Shown: piece after piece, positions 25,395 to 34,125 of the stretch | Layout of the letters: each line of letters starts with the position of its first letter | How positions within the stretch are numbered: position 1 is the stretch's first letter | DNA from: Spirosoma sordidisoli | Lineage (GTDB): Bacteria > Bacteroidota > Bacteroidia > Cytophagales > Spirosomataceae | Assembly (NCBI RefSeq): GCF_004138325.1 | Contig: NZ_SBLB01000011.1 | Span: 101,783-165,782, forward strand | DNA: 64,000 nt | Direction of reading: 5' to 3' | Program-made: the position numbers and the translations under genes | Notes under the pieces: model-generated | The model's input: only the letters and a program-made list of their open reading frames with translations | What the model was told of the DNA's origin: nothing | The model's database searches: none

Positions 25395-25408
25395 CTGATC
25401 GAAGTCAG
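25395..25408. promoter_or_regulatory. FNR-type dyad, ATPase/helical-protein divergent promoter, site 1
   Basis: CTGAT-CGAA-GTCAG, one position off a perfect dyad. It lies 56 bases before the minus-strand gene and 44 bases before the ATPase gene. Confidence 0.5.
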
Positions 25409-25416
25409 TCCCCAAC

Positions 25417-25430
25417 CTGATAAAAATCAG
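25417..25430. promoter_or_regulatory. FNR-type dyad, ATPase/helical-protein divergent promoter, site 2
   Basis: CTGAT-AAAA-ATCAG, a perfect dyad with the 5-4-5 FNR layout, 22 bases before the P-type ATPase ATG. It is the best example of the motif in the window. Confidence 0.55.
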
Positions 25431-25452
25431 CTTCCCGTTTATCCGCTCTATT

Positions 25453-27957
25453 ATGCTTACTTCCGCAACCCCATCGGTAACCGGCCTGTCTGCAACCGAC
25501 GTACAATTGGCACGGCAGCTCTATGGCCTCAACCTGGTAGCCACGACCGAATCCCGAACGAGCTGGCGGCTGGTCATTGAGATTGTATCAGAGCCAATGT
25601 TCATCCTGCTGGCGATAGCCTGCCTGCTCTACGTGCTGCTGGGGCAGTGGCAGGAAGGAATCGTACTGGGAGTCGCGATGGGGCTGGTGGCCAGCATTTC
25701 GGTCTATCAGACCGTTCGGAGCGATCGGGCGCTCCGGTCGCTCCGACAGCTGACCCAGCCGGCCGTATCGGTGCTTCGCGATGGCCAGCTCCAGTCGGTT
25801 CCCATCGAGCAGCTTGTTCCGGGCGATGCCTGCTGGCTTACCGAAGGCCAGACCGTACCGGCCGATGGGTTGTTGATTCAGGCCAACGACTGCACCGTCG
25901 ATGAATCGATCCTGACGGGCGAATCGGTGGCGGTGGCTAAAACGCAACCGGACACAGACCGTTTCTACGCCGGAACGGTACTGGCCACGGGCAGCGCCTA
26001 CCTGCGAATCAGCGCCATCGGCGAGTCTACCGAACTGGGTAAACTGGGTCGGTCACTCGCGCAAATAGACGTAGAAAAAACGCCACTCCAGCAACAGATC
26101 AGTCGGTTTGTACAACGTATGGCGTTCACTGGCAGTGCTGCGTTCGTGCTGATATGGGCAGTCAACTTTGCCCGTTCCGGCGACTGGGTGTCCTCGTTGT
26201 TACTGGGACTGACCATTGCGATGGCTGTGGTACCCGAAGAAATACCCGTCGCGTTCAGTAGTTTCATGGCGCTGGGGGCCGCCCGCATGGTCCGTTTCGG
26301 GGTACTGCCCAAACAGCCTCAAACCGTCGAAAGTCTGGGGTCGGCCACGGTCATCTGCACCGACAAAACCGGCACCATCACGCAGGAGGGCATGGCCGTG
26401 GCCCAGGTATACGACCACCGTACCCAGCAGCTGACAGCAATAACCGGCGTGCTTTCGGCACCGGCTCAGGAAGTACTGGCGTATGCCCGCTGGGCCAGCG
26501 AACCCGAGCCGTATGACCCCATGGAGCGGGCCATTGCCACAGCCTGCCAGGCCCAGTCCGAAACCGACAGGCTACCGCTGCAGTACGAGTACGCACTCGA
26601 CGGAATACCCCCCATGATGACCCATGTCTACGCTGCCGCTGCGGGTTCGTTTCGGGTAGCCGGAAAAGGCGCCGTTGAACGGATCATCCGGGTTTGCCGG
26701 TTACCCGATGCCGATGCGGAGCAAATTCGTCAGCAGGCCAATACCCTGGCAGCCCGGGGCTATCGGGTACTGGGCATAGCCGGGAGCGAGTGGGGCGATG
26801 CGCCATTTCCGGCCAGCCAGGACGACTTCACCTGGACCTGTAAAGGTTTAGTCGCGCTCGAAAACCCGCCCAAAGCCAACGCCAGCGCTGTTATCGGCCA
26901 GTTCAGCCGGGCGCATATTGCGGTCAAAATGATTACCGGCGACTCGCCCGAAACGGCCAGCGCCATTGCCCGGCAGGTGTCAATGCCGCTGGGTAACCGT
27001 ATTCTGACCGGCCCGGAGGTGATGGCAATGACAGAAGCTGACCTTCAGCAGCAGGCCCGTGAGACGACGATTTTCGCCCGCATGTTTCCCGAAGCCAAAC
27101 TCCGGGTAATCCGGGCGCTGAAAGCCAACGGCGAGGTAGTAGCCATGACGGGCGACGGTGTTAACGACGGCCCTGCCCTCAAAGCGGCTCACATCGGTAT
27201 TGCCATGGGCCGTCGGGGTACCGAACTGGCTAAACAGGCAGCCTCGCTGGTACTGGTCAACGATGATCTGGGTGGTATGGTCAGCGCCATTGCGCAGGGC
27301 CGTCGTATTTATCAGAATCTCAAGAAAGCCATTGGGTATATCATCTCGATCCACATTCCCATCATTCTGACCGTAGTGCTGCCGCTGCTCTTCGACTGGC
27401 CGTACGTGAATCTCTTCAGTCCGGTACATATCATCTTTCTGGAACTGGTGATGGGGCCAACCTGCTCAATTGCGTTTGAAAACGAACCCGCAGCGCGTAA
27501 TCTGATGCGAGAGCGGCCCCGTCGCCTGACCGATACCTTCTTTACCACCCATGAACTTGGGCTGAGTATCGGGCAGGGACTGGCCATTGCCGGGGCCGTT
27601 CTCCTCGTCTACTACCTCAGCATGCGCACCGGGTCGACTCAGGACGAGGTTCGGACGCTGGCTTTTTTGACCCTGGTCATAAGTAATATCTGGCTCACGC
27701 TGATGAGCCGCTCAACCCGCGAATCGATTCTCACCACCCTGCGCCGGCCCAACTGGCTGCTCTGGCTGATGCTGGGCCTGACAGTGCTGCTGCTGGTAAT
27801 ATCCCTGCTGCTACCAGCCGCCCGCCAGCTGGCCCGGTTCAGTCGACCGGATCTGCCTGAGCTGGGCTACTGCATGCTGGCATCGCTGGCGGGCGTTTGC
27901 TGGATAGAAGGGTACAAATACTGGTTACGGCAGACATCTACCTCAGGTCTCCAGTAG
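25453..27957 (+). CDS. Cation-translocating P-type ATPase (P2-like)
   Basis: An 834-residue membrane pump. The actuator loop has TGES (Thr155). The phosphorylated Asp304 lies in DKTGT. The hinge motif GDGVNDGPALK is near residue 570. Membrane helices pair before and after the actuator domain (about 40-85 and 215-260), and about six follow the catalytic domain (about 620-830). No heavy-metal-binding domain or CPC motif is present, so it is not a P1B pump. Helix 4 reads PEEIP in place of the PEGLP of calcium pumps, so the ion cannot be named. It overlaps the convergent thioredoxin-like gene by 15 bases. DosR-regulated CtpF is a similar pump. Confidence 0.92.
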   Translation: MLTSATPSVTGLSATDVQLARQLYGLNLVATTESRTSWRLVIEIVSEPMFILLAIACLLYVLLGQWQEGIVLGVAMGLVASISVYQTVRSDRALRSLRQLTQPAVSVLRDGQLQSVPIEQLVPGDACWLTEGQTVPADGLLIQANDCTVDESILTGESVAVAKTQPDTDRFYAGTVLATGSAYLRISAIGESTELGKLGRSLAQIDVEKTPLQQQISRFVQRMAFTGSAAFVLIWAVNFARSGDWVSSLLLGLTIAMAVVPEEIPVAFSSFMALGAARMVRFGVLPKQPQTVESLGSATVICTDKTGTITQEGMAVAQVYDHRTQQLTAITGVLSAPAQEVLAYARWASEPEPYDPMERAIATACQAQSETDRLPLQYEYALDGIPPMMTHVYAAAAGSFRVAGKGAVERIIRVCRLPDADAEQIRQQANTLAARGYRVLGIAGSEWGDAPFPASQDDFTWTCKGLVALENPPKANASAVIGQFSRAHIAVKMITGDSPETASAIARQVSMPLGNRILTGPEVMAMTEADLQQQARETTIFARMFPEAKLRVIRALKANGEVVAMTGDGVNDGPALKAAHIGIAMGRRGTELAKQAASLVLVNDDLGGMVSAIAQGRRIYQNLKKAIGYIISIHIPIILTVVLPLLFDWPYVNLFSPVHIIFLELVMGPTCSIAFENEPAARNLMRERPRRLTDTFFTTHELGLSIGQGLAIAGAVLLVYYLSMRTGSTQDEVRTLAFLTLVISNIWLTLMSRSTRESILTTLRRPNWLLWLMLGLTVLLLVISLLLPAARQLARFSRPDLPELGYCMLASLAGVCWIEGYKYWLRQTSTSGLQ

Positions 27958-28266
27958 CTGCTGGGTCGTTTCGGCCAGCCGGGCAGCTTCGGCGGTGGTT
28001 CCCTCCTGGCGCCATAGTTCGATGCCCTGCCGAACGAGGATGAACGCGGGCAGTTTTTCGACGTCGAAACTACGCATGACCTCAGGGTGAGCGGTTTCAT
28101 CGATCTTAAGCACCCGTACGGCATCGCCCAGCATCGTCTGCAACGAATCAGCGAGTATCGTCAGCGACACCCGCTGCTGACGACTGTCGGCATCCGAAGG
28201 CATAAAAATCAACAAAACCGCTGTTTTAGCGGGGACCAGAAAGGGTCGTGTATCGCTTGATTGCAT
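27943..28266 (-). CDS. Thioredoxin-fold protein lacking the CXXC motif
   Basis: A 107-residue protein starting at the Met at 28266 (the frame is open to 28302). The pattern AVLLIFMPSDAD, VLKIDETAHPEVMRSFDVEKLPAFILVRQG matches thioredoxin, including the conserved cis-proline in KLPAF. The CGPC site is replaced by MPSDAD and the protein has no cysteine, so it cannot be a dithiol reductase. It may be a binding or chaperone version. An FNR-type dyad lies 90 bases upstream, and its 3' end overlaps the ATPase gene. Confidence 0.75.
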   Translation of the reverse strand: MQSSDTRPFLVPAKTAVLLIFMPSDADSRQQRVSLTILADSLQTMLGDAVRVLKIDETAHPEVMRSFDVEKLPAFILVRQGIELWRQEGTTAEAARLAETTQQLLET

Positions 28267-28356
28267 AATCGATGAATAAACTATATCCACCTGTTTGTCC
28301 AAAAAAACAGAAAGTGTGCCGTTCCGTAAAGATCAATCCCGGCTGGCACATCTGTA

Positions 28357-28370
28357 CTGACAAAAATCAG
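28357..28370. promoter_or_regulatory. FNR-type dyad upstream of the thioredoxin-fold gene
   Basis: CTGAC-AAAA-ATCAG, 90 bases before the minus-strand start at 28266. The spacer is the same as in the ATPase site. Confidence 0.5.
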
Positions 28371-28404
28371 CCAGTCACCTGATAAATCCCCAACGCGTAT
28401 ACCA

Positions 28405-28867
28405 TCAGGCCGGCCCAATCATGTATAGTTTTTCCATATACTCAGCAGCCATTCGATCCGAATCGAAGGTCGGCTGCACCTCCCGAACGCTGGCTTTCAG
28501 GATCGCCATCCACTCGGCGGGACGGTCGTAGTAGAGCGGCAGAATAACCATTTCCAGGAGCTGATACAGGTTTTCGGCATCAAAAGCGCAGATGGGTGGG
28601 CTGCAGAAAGCTGTAGTGTTTTTCCATAAACAGCACATCCATCGTCTGATCAGGCTTGCGAGCCTGGTCGTAATAGCCATACTTCCATAAGATACCGATG
28701 GCCACCAGCGGCTGTCCCAGCGCCCACGCACTGCGCATGTGCGAACCCGCCAGAAAACCCAGCCCACCCGAATAGGTCTTGAGCGCCTGCACGAAGGCAA
28801 ACTCCATTGAAAAATAAGCAATTCGCCCGCGGTCGGGAGACAACGCCACATCCGAAACAGCCTGCAT
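28405..28867 (-). pseudogene. Remnant of an alpha-glucan (glycogen/starch) phosphorylase
   Basis: Two pieces of one GT35-like enzyme in different frames. The first 90 or so codons (from 28867) hold the N-terminal hallmark IAYFSMEFAFVQALKTYSGG and LVAIGILWKYGYYDQ. The last 57 codons (to 28405) hold the C-terminal hallmark AENLYQLLEMVILPLYYDR and the WMAILKASVREVQPTFDSDR segment. They meet near 28590. The central part, which carries most of the active site and the pyridoxal-phosphate lysine, is missing, so the product cannot be active. It suggests an internal deletion plus frameshift. An FNR-type dyad still stands upstream. Confidence 0.85.
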
Positions 28868-28921
28868 ACAATCAGTAGTATCAATACGTCCCGAAGGTCA
28901 CCCCCCGGCCCGGACTTACGA

Positions 28922-28935
28922 CTGAAGAAAATCAC
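28922..28935. promoter_or_regulatory. FNR-type dyad upstream of the phosphorylase remnant
   Basis: CTGAA-GAAA-ATCAC, two positions off the perfect dyad, 54 bases before the start of the phosphorylase remnant. Confidence 0.4.
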
Positions 28936-29003
28936 CCCCCAGGCTGATTCTTGCCCCGGCAATCGACCCGGGGCCACGCTGACGGAAGCCGCTGGCGTCC
29001 CGC

Positions 29004-30176
29004 TCAGGCTTTTTGAGCCACGCCCCGGCTGGTGCTGACTGTATCCTGTATAGCCAGCACCAGCTGGGTCCCCAGCCGGGCTATCGACACCTGACAAACC
29101 TGCACAACCCCAACGATGTCGAACGGGGTGGTACAGGTTTGCGGTTCGGCTCGTTCATAACCTGCCGTGCATCGACAGAGAAACCCTGACTCCCTGGCAG
29201 TGGCAACTACGTTCGTCAGGAGCTGACCCACCAGATCAGGGCGCCCAAGCCAGTTCGCCAGTCGGGCGTTTGCCTGATCGATTCGGAAATCGACAATAGG
29301 AGACAACAGGTCTGACGAACTACGAATGGGCTGCAATACCGCCACGCCAGCGGGTACGCGCAGGAGTACATCCTGAACCTGTATGCCCGGCTGCTGAATG
29401 ATGTCGCGGAGTTTCCGGCGAACGGTACTGTCGGCATACCGAACCAGGATTCCGCCATCGACGGGAACCACGGTGATATCGCGCCAGCAGTCATACTCCG
29501 GGTAATAATGTTCGCCGGTGTAGGGCTGATTGGTCTCGTAAACCGATACGTACTGATGAAACATGCCGTTGATACCCGTAGCGGGGTATAGCTGCCATAA
29601 GGTACGGCCCAGCAACTCCTCCCGGCTAAACCCACTCATCCGCAGACCGGCCTCGTTGATCAGAGTGAAGCGAAAATCGCAGATTCGGCCGTCGGTATCA
29701 CGAACGACATCCAGCACGGAAATACCCGTATTATCGATATCGAAGGCCTGCTGCAACACCGCTTTCAGCCGGGCGGCTTCGGCTTCGGCCCGGCGTTGGG
29801 TCATGTCTACATACGACGCCAGGAGGTATTCGTCGACCCGCACCACCGTCATGTCGAGCCAGGCCAGCCGGTTGCTACCTGGCCAGCTGATCCGGGTGGT
29901 AAAATGAGCCCCCCGCCCCGTTTCAATCACCGGCCGAAACTGCGCCATCAGTTCCGTCTGGACCAGTTCAGAAAATAAGCTGCTGAACGGTTGCCACAGC
30001 AGTTCGTTGGCCGGTTGCCCCATGTCCTGCTCCGCTACGGCATTGACCATCGTCAGCCGCAGGTCCGTGAGTACTCCACGGGCATTACGAATTATCTGAT
30101 ACACAAAGACACCATCCTGCGCCACGCTCAATACGCGCTGTAACAGGGCAGGTGCCAGTTGCTGGGTAGAATGCAT
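29004..30176 (-). CDS. PAS-domain protein without visible output domain
   Basis: A 390-residue protein with three PAS-like units: about 10-130, 140-265 and 270-385. The first begins VLSVAQDGVFVYQIIRN. The second has NTGISVLDVVRDTDGRICDF and FSREELLGRTLWQLYP. The third is more remote. No histidine kinase, GGDEF or receiver domain follows, although PAS proteins of this type usually carry one. It has no membrane segment, so it should sense an internal signal. It lies in the stress cluster but lacks an FNR-type dyad. It may be a true stand-alone sensor or a truncated kinase. Confidence 0.8.
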   Translation of the reverse strand: MHSTQQLAPALLQRVLSVAQDGVFVYQIIRNARGVLTDLRLTMVNAVAEQDMGQPANELLWQPFSSLFSELVQTELMAQFRPVIETGRGAHFTTRISWPGSNRLAWLDMTVVRVDEYLLASYVDMTQRRAEAEAARLKAVLQQAFDIDNTGISVLDVVRDTDGRICDFRFTLINEAGLRMSGFSREELLGRTLWQLYPATGINGMFHQYVSVYETNQPYTGEHYYPEYDCWRDITVVPVDGGILVRYADSTVRRKLRDIIQQPGIQVQDVLLRVPAGVAVLQPIRSSSDLLSPIVDFRIDQANARLANWLGRPDLVGQLLTNVVATARESGFLCRCTAGYERAEPQTCTTPFDIVGVVQVCQVSIARLGTQLVLAIQDTVSTSRGVAQKA

Positions 30177-30635
30177 TGATTTTACACGTTAGGATAAAGA
30201 ACAAGGGCAGATTAAGCCATACAAACTAACGAAACAACGTTACCACATGTTTTAATATAGTAACAAAAGAAACTAAAATCCCCGGCTAAACCGGCATACG
30301 CCTGTTTAGATGTGATGATACGCGGATCGGGTCATCTAGTGATTATTACTCATCCCATACTGGTTCACACGAAGCGCTGGTATTGGTCCGGATTGATTCG
30401 TTGAATCCACTTCATTTTCATAAAGATAGGCGCCAGGGTAATTGCTGCTGCGTCTCTTTGAGGCACTGGTTCAATCTAACTTACCATTTGGTAACAAATT
30501 TCACAATCAATTATATAATAATAAATACTTAGTAAGGCAAACTGCCTAAAGTCAGGCTGGGCAGTGAGTATGGTCAGGGCTTAAGTGTCGAACTAATCTC
30601 AATTTTGGTACATCAACTTAGCCAGTCGCCTGCTC
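30177..30635. other. Intergenic region between divergent PAS and dehydrogenase genes
   Basis: A stretch of 459 bases without a supported gene, AT-rich in its middle. It holds a 6-2-6 palindrome (TTACCA-TT-TGGTAA, 30481-30494) and an FNR-type dyad (30542-30555). No RNA gene or repeat recognised. Confidence 0.5.
30542..30555. promoter_or_regulatory. FNR-type dyad upstream of the D-lactate dehydrogenase-like gene
   Basis: CTGCC-TAAA-GTCAG, one mismatch in the left half-site, 80 bases before the ATG at 30636. Confidence 0.4.
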
Positions 30636-31628
30636 ATGACTATCGCCTTTTACAGCGCCCAACCTTTCGAACAACGCTGGTTCGACGAACTGCGCGGCCA
30701 CCATCAGATCACCTACATACCCGAAGCGCTGACCCTCGAAACGGCATCGAAAGCCGCTGGTCACCAGGCCGTATGTGCCTTCGTCAACGACGACCTGAGC
30801 CGCCCCGTCCTGCAACAGCTGCGGAGGCTGGGTATTGGCGTACTGGGTATGCGGTGCGTCGGGCTGGATAACGTTGACCAGCACGCCCTCTGCGATCTGG
30901 ACATGACCCTCCTGCACATTCCGGGCTACTCCCCGTTTTCAGTGGCCGAACAGGCCATAGGTTTACTCCTTGGGCTGATCCGGCACCTGCCCGAAGCTCA
31001 TAACCGGGTCACTACCGGTAATTTCTCGATCAACGGGCTGGTTGGCACCGACCTGCACGGCAAAACGGTGGGGGTAATAGGCACCGGCCGGATTGGCAAG
31101 GCCTTCCTGCATATCGTACAGGGCTTCGGCTGCAAGGTACTGGCCTATGATATCGGTCCAGACCGCCGGCTGGTAGAATCGGGCGTCGTTTATGTGCCCC
31201 TCCGTGAGCTGCTCCAGCAGGCCGACATCGTCTCCCTGCACTGCGCGCTAACGCCCCTGACAACCTACCTGATCAACGCCAAAACGCTGCCGCTGCTAAA
31301 GCCGGGGGCTTTTCTGGTCAATACCGGACGCGGCAAACTGGTTCATACCGAAGCCCTGCTCGACGCCCTGGATGCGGGTCAGCTGGCGGGCTACGCAGCC
31401 GACGTGTACGAAGGCGAACGGACGTATTTCCACTACGACTATGCCGACCAACCCATTACCGATGCCCTGCTGAATCGTTTACGAACGCACCCCCGGGTAC
31501 TGCTGACTGCCCACCAGGGATTCCTGACCGACGAGGCACTGCGGCAAATTGCCCGCAGCATGCTTAACCAGTTCAGCTTTTACGACAACCAGCAAACGGC
31601 CCTGATCACCAGGGCGTCGATGTGCTGA
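30636..31628 (+). CDS. D-2-hydroxyacid dehydrogenase, D-lactate dehydrogenase-like
   Basis: A 330-residue NAD-dependent enzyme interconverting a 2-oxo acid and a D-2-hydroxy acid; the closest pattern is fermentative D-lactate dehydrogenase (LdhA). The Rossmann motif GVIGTGRIGKAF is at about 147-158. The substrate-binding Arg lies in VNTGRG (about 230-237), with the catalytic Glu in YEGERTYF and His in LLTAHQGF. Length is normal. The next gene starts 35 bases after its stop. A D-lactate dehydrogenase fits a low-oxygen regulon. Substrate inferred. Confidence 0.9.
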   Translation: MTIAFYSAQPFEQRWFDELRGHHQITYIPEALTLETASKAAGHQAVCAFVNDDLSRPVLQQLRRLGIGVLGMRCVGLDNVDQHALCDLDMTLLHIPGYSPFSVAEQAIGLLLGLIRHLPEAHNRVTTGNFSINGLVGTDLHGKTVGVIGTGRIGKAFLHIVQGFGCKVLAYDIGPDRRLVESGVVYVPLRELLQQADIVSLHCALTPLTTYLINAKTLPLLKPGAFLVNTGRGKLVHTEALLDALDAGQLAGYAADVYEGERTYFHYDYADQPITDALLNRLRTHPRVLLTAHQGFLTDEALRQIARSMLNQFSFYDNQQTALITRASMC

Positions 31629-31663
31629 ACGACGTTCTAAAACCGGTAAAACGGCAGCCTGCC

Positions 31664-32092
31664 ATGCTACACGACCTCTCGCCCGAACTGACCGAACACC
31701 TGCTGAGTACGCAGTTCTTTGGCCGCATTGGCTGCGCTGCCGACGGGCAGGTGCTGGTTTTACCCGTTGCGTACCTCTACGACGGCCATGCCATCTACGG
31801 TCAAACCCGCGAGGGCACCAAAACCCGTATGCTGCGCCAAAACCCCACGGTATGTTTCGAAGTCGATGAAGCATGCAGCCCAACCTCCTGGCGGAGCGTA
31901 GTGGTACAGGGCGTGTATGAAGAACTGAACGGCGACGATCGGGTCTATGCCGAACAGCGCCTTGGCCCCGGTCGGGTAGCGCCCCGCAGCGACATGGTTT
32001 CGTCCACGGGCGAGGTACCCCAGCCTCCACCGCCGGTTGTTTACCGCATCCGAATCCTCAGCAAGACCGGCCGGAGCGAAATCAAAGAGTAG
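31664..32092 (+). CDS. PPOX-type flavin-binding protein (pyridoxamine oxidase/NimA-like)
   Basis: A 142-residue split-barrel flavoprotein. The segment FGRIGCAADGQVLVLPVAYLYDGHAIYGQT and the downstream KTRMLRQNPTVCFEVDE are typical of the PPOX/Nim group that binds FMN or F420-like cofactors. I chose the ATG at 31664, 35 bases after the dehydrogenase stop; a GTG at 31622 in the same frame would overlap that gene by seven bases. Two cysteines flank the core (C56-like VCFEV and EACSPTS). Probable cotranscription with the D-lactate dehydrogenase-like gene. Reaction unknown. Confidence 0.85.
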   Translation: MLHDLSPELTEHLLSTQFFGRIGCAADGQVLVLPVAYLYDGHAIYGQTREGTKTRMLRQNPTVCFEVDEACSPTSWRSVVVQGVYEELNGDDRVYAEQRLGPGRVAPRSDMVSSTGEVPQPPPPVVYRIRILSKTGRSEIKE

Positions 32093-32115
32093 TTCGTCTT
32101 AACGCCTAATGCCTT

Positions 32116-32622
32116 ATGAAAACGCTCGATACCCTCCTCCTGGTTGCTTATTTCGTTGTCAATGGGTTTGCGGTTGTGCAGGTCATTGGCAGTTACCGGT
32201 GGCCTACCGTGACGCGCCTGGTGTTCTGTCTGCTGTTTCTGGCAGCCGCCCTGGTCAACACCCGAACCGCGCTCAACACCCCCTGGGTCTACCAGAACTA
32301 TGCCGATTACGCCATTCCGCTCTACAGCCGGTTTATTCTGGGCGGGTTCGAGCCGATTATTACCCCTATGGTGCTGAGTATTGCGGTCGGGCAGGTGGGT
32401 GTTGCGGCCGCGATGTTTATGAAGCGACGCTGGTTCCGGCTGGGTTGTGCAGGTGGTATTGTTTTCTGTATGGCCATCTCTCCGCTGGGTCTGGGCGCGG
32501 CCTTTCCGGCTACCCTGCTGATGGCCCTGGCCTTCTACCGGCTACTTAGCCATGACAAACGGGAACCCGCTACCCGCTCCGATCACCGTCCGATAAAATC
32601 ACCCCGGACAGCGGCAGTATAA
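32116..32622 (+). CDS. Membrane protein of unknown function
   Basis: A 168-residue protein with four membrane helices: about 5-25 (LLLVAYFVVNGFAVVQVIGSY), 33-50, 76-96 and 105-150, and a short charged tail. It lies 23 bases after the PPOX gene in the same direction, so it is probably the third gene of that operon. The helix pattern recalls small DoxX-like proteins, but I see no diagnostic motif and do not assign a family. Confidence 0.7.
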   Translation: MKTLDTLLLVAYFVVNGFAVVQVIGSYRWPTVTRLVFCLLFLAAALVNTRTALNTPWVYQNYADYAIPLYSRFILGGFEPIITPMVLSIAVGQVGVAAAMFMKRRWFRLGCAGGIVFCMAISPLGLGAAFPATLLMALAFYRLLSHDKREPATRSDHRPIKSPRTAAV

Positions 32623-32816
32623 AACTGACCAGACCCGATCAGAGCGAACGTACTAAAACATAACGAGATCAGACCTGATCGTTCGGTGGTCGTAGCTGCG
32701 TTCATCGGCTGGCATAATCCGCACCCGGCAGCGTTGCCGATCAGGTCTGTCTCCAGGTAAACCCTTCCGTGTAGGGGGTTAGTTGGTTGCAAAGAAGAGA
32801 GCAGTGTAATAGATAA

Positions 32817-32846
32817 CCCCGTAGTGATGTTCGCTACGGGGTTTTT
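32817..32846 (+). terminator. Intrinsic terminator after the dehydrogenase operon
   Basis: An 8-bp GC-rich stem (CCCCGTAG and its complement), a 9-base loop and five T. It is 195 bases after the last plus-strand stop and 18 bases before the stop of the convergent transpeptidase gene. Confidence 0.75.
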
Positions 32847-32864
32847 GTTGGCGGCAACACCACC

Positions 32865-33980
32865 CTACAAAGGCAGTCGCCACCAGCCGTACACATCGCG
32901 GTAGACCCGAATGGCATTGCTCTCATCGATATCGAGTACGTTATAGACGACAATGACCGGCACCGGCTCAGGGAACCGTATGCTTTTCGGGCTGGCGTTG
33001 GTGGGGCAGCTGGTCAGGAACGACGGGCCGAACCGTGTATAGCCGAGCAGCAGATTGGCCAGGTGTATGGGTTTCTCGACCCGAACGCAGCCATGGCTCA
33101 GGCTCCGATTCGACCGGGTGAAGAGCCGACGGGCGTTGGTATCGTGGAGGTAAATATCATACGGGTTATCGAGGTTGAACTTCAGCAGCCCCAGCGCGTT
33201 ATCGCAGCCGGTCGATTGCCGAAGGCGGTACGGAAACGGCCTGGCCAACCAGTTCACCCCGGCCGGATCAACCACCCGCCCGCTGGCATCGATGACCTGG
33301 AGCTTCAGGGCATCCAGCGTGGCGACCGGGTTTTTCCGTATGGCGGGCAGCATTTCGTTTATCATGATGGAGCGCGGCACGTTCCAGTACGGGTAAACCA
33401 CCACACTGCTGATTTCGGCCGTAAAGCTGGGGGTTGGGGTGGCGGGTTTGCCTACAATTACCCGGCTGTGGAGCAGCGTTTGCCCGGCCGGATCGATGAC
33501 CCGAAGCGTAGCCGACGGCAAATTCACCACCACTCGCCTGGAAGCCGAAAACCGGTTCAGCCAGCGGTAGGTGTTCAGCGTTTCCCAAACTTGCTCCAGC
33601 GTGAGCGAGTCGGTCATGTAATCGTCGATCAGGCAACGCTGGCAGTACTCTTTCAGCTGCCGATAGGCCGGGTCGGGCGACTCGAGCGAATCGAGTAGCG
33701 GGCACCAGTCGGCACCGGTCCGAAACTGTTGCGTCAGACGGCTGATCCGGCTGGTGTCGATTCGTTCGGCCACCCCCTGGTAGCCCAGCCGGCGGGGTCG
33801 ACGGCCATACACGATCTGCGTAAAATAGCGGGTCAGGCAGGCTTCGTCGGGCTCGGCACACAGGCTGTCGACACCAATGGTCTGGCCATATTGCCGCAGC
33901 CGCAGCCAGTCGCCGGCTACCTGGGCGCGGGCCGTACCGGAGGCCAGGATTATCCATACAATACACCAGCGATAACGCAT
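32865..33980 (-). CDS. Exported L,D-transpeptidase (YkuD domain)
   Basis: A 371-residue periplasmic enzyme that makes 3-3 crosslinks in peptidoglycan or attaches proteins to it. Signal peptide 1-19. The N-terminal half is helical and matches the scaffold of the YcbB-like group. The YkuD domain lies at about 165-330, with the catalytic SHGCVR motif (His296, Cys298) and upstream IYLHDTNAR. It is convergent with the PPOX operon and divergent from the usp operon. It is not an obvious part of the stress set, but L,D-crosslinking is common in stationary cells. Family sure. Confidence 0.92.
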   Translation of the reverse strand: MRYRWCIVWIILASGTARAQVAGDWLRLRQYGQTIGVDSLCAEPDEACLTRYFTQIVYGRRPRRLGYQGVAERIDTSRISRLTQQFRTGADWCPLLDSLESPDPAYRQLKEYCQRCLIDDYMTDSLTLEQVWETLNTYRWLNRFSASRRVVVNLPSATLRVIDPAGQTLLHSRVIVGKPATPTPSFTAEISSVVVYPYWNVPRSIMINEMLPAIRKNPVATLDALKLQVIDASGRVVDPAGVNWLARPFPYRLRQSTGCDNALGLLKFNLDNPYDIYLHDTNARRLFTRSNRSLSHGCVRVEKPIHLANLLLGYTRFGPSFLTSCPTNASPKSIRFPEPVPVIVVYNVLDIDESNAIRVYRDVYGWWRLPL

Positions 33981-34111
33981 ATCCGTCTTTGGTTTGGGGG
34001 GAAGAGAGCCGTTCAGCCACCGGCCGACACGGCTGGCCGGGGCGGGTTTCCGACGCCAGCAAAAATGCGGATTACCGGACGGGCGCCCGGTGACTGAGTT
34101 CAGGAGCGGCT

Positions 34112-34125
34112 CTGAAGTCTATCAG
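34112..34125. promoter_or_regulatory. FNR-type dyad upstream of the second usp operon
   Basis: CTGAA-GTCT-ATCAG, one mismatch, 84 bases before the first gene (34210) of the plus-strand operon that carries two universal stress proteins. Confidence 0.45.

Noticed and set aside
32667..32680. Dyad GATCA-GACC-TGATC
   Set aside because: Half-sites are reversed relative to CTGAY-N4-RTCAG and it lies between convergent genes, so I did not count it as a regulon site.
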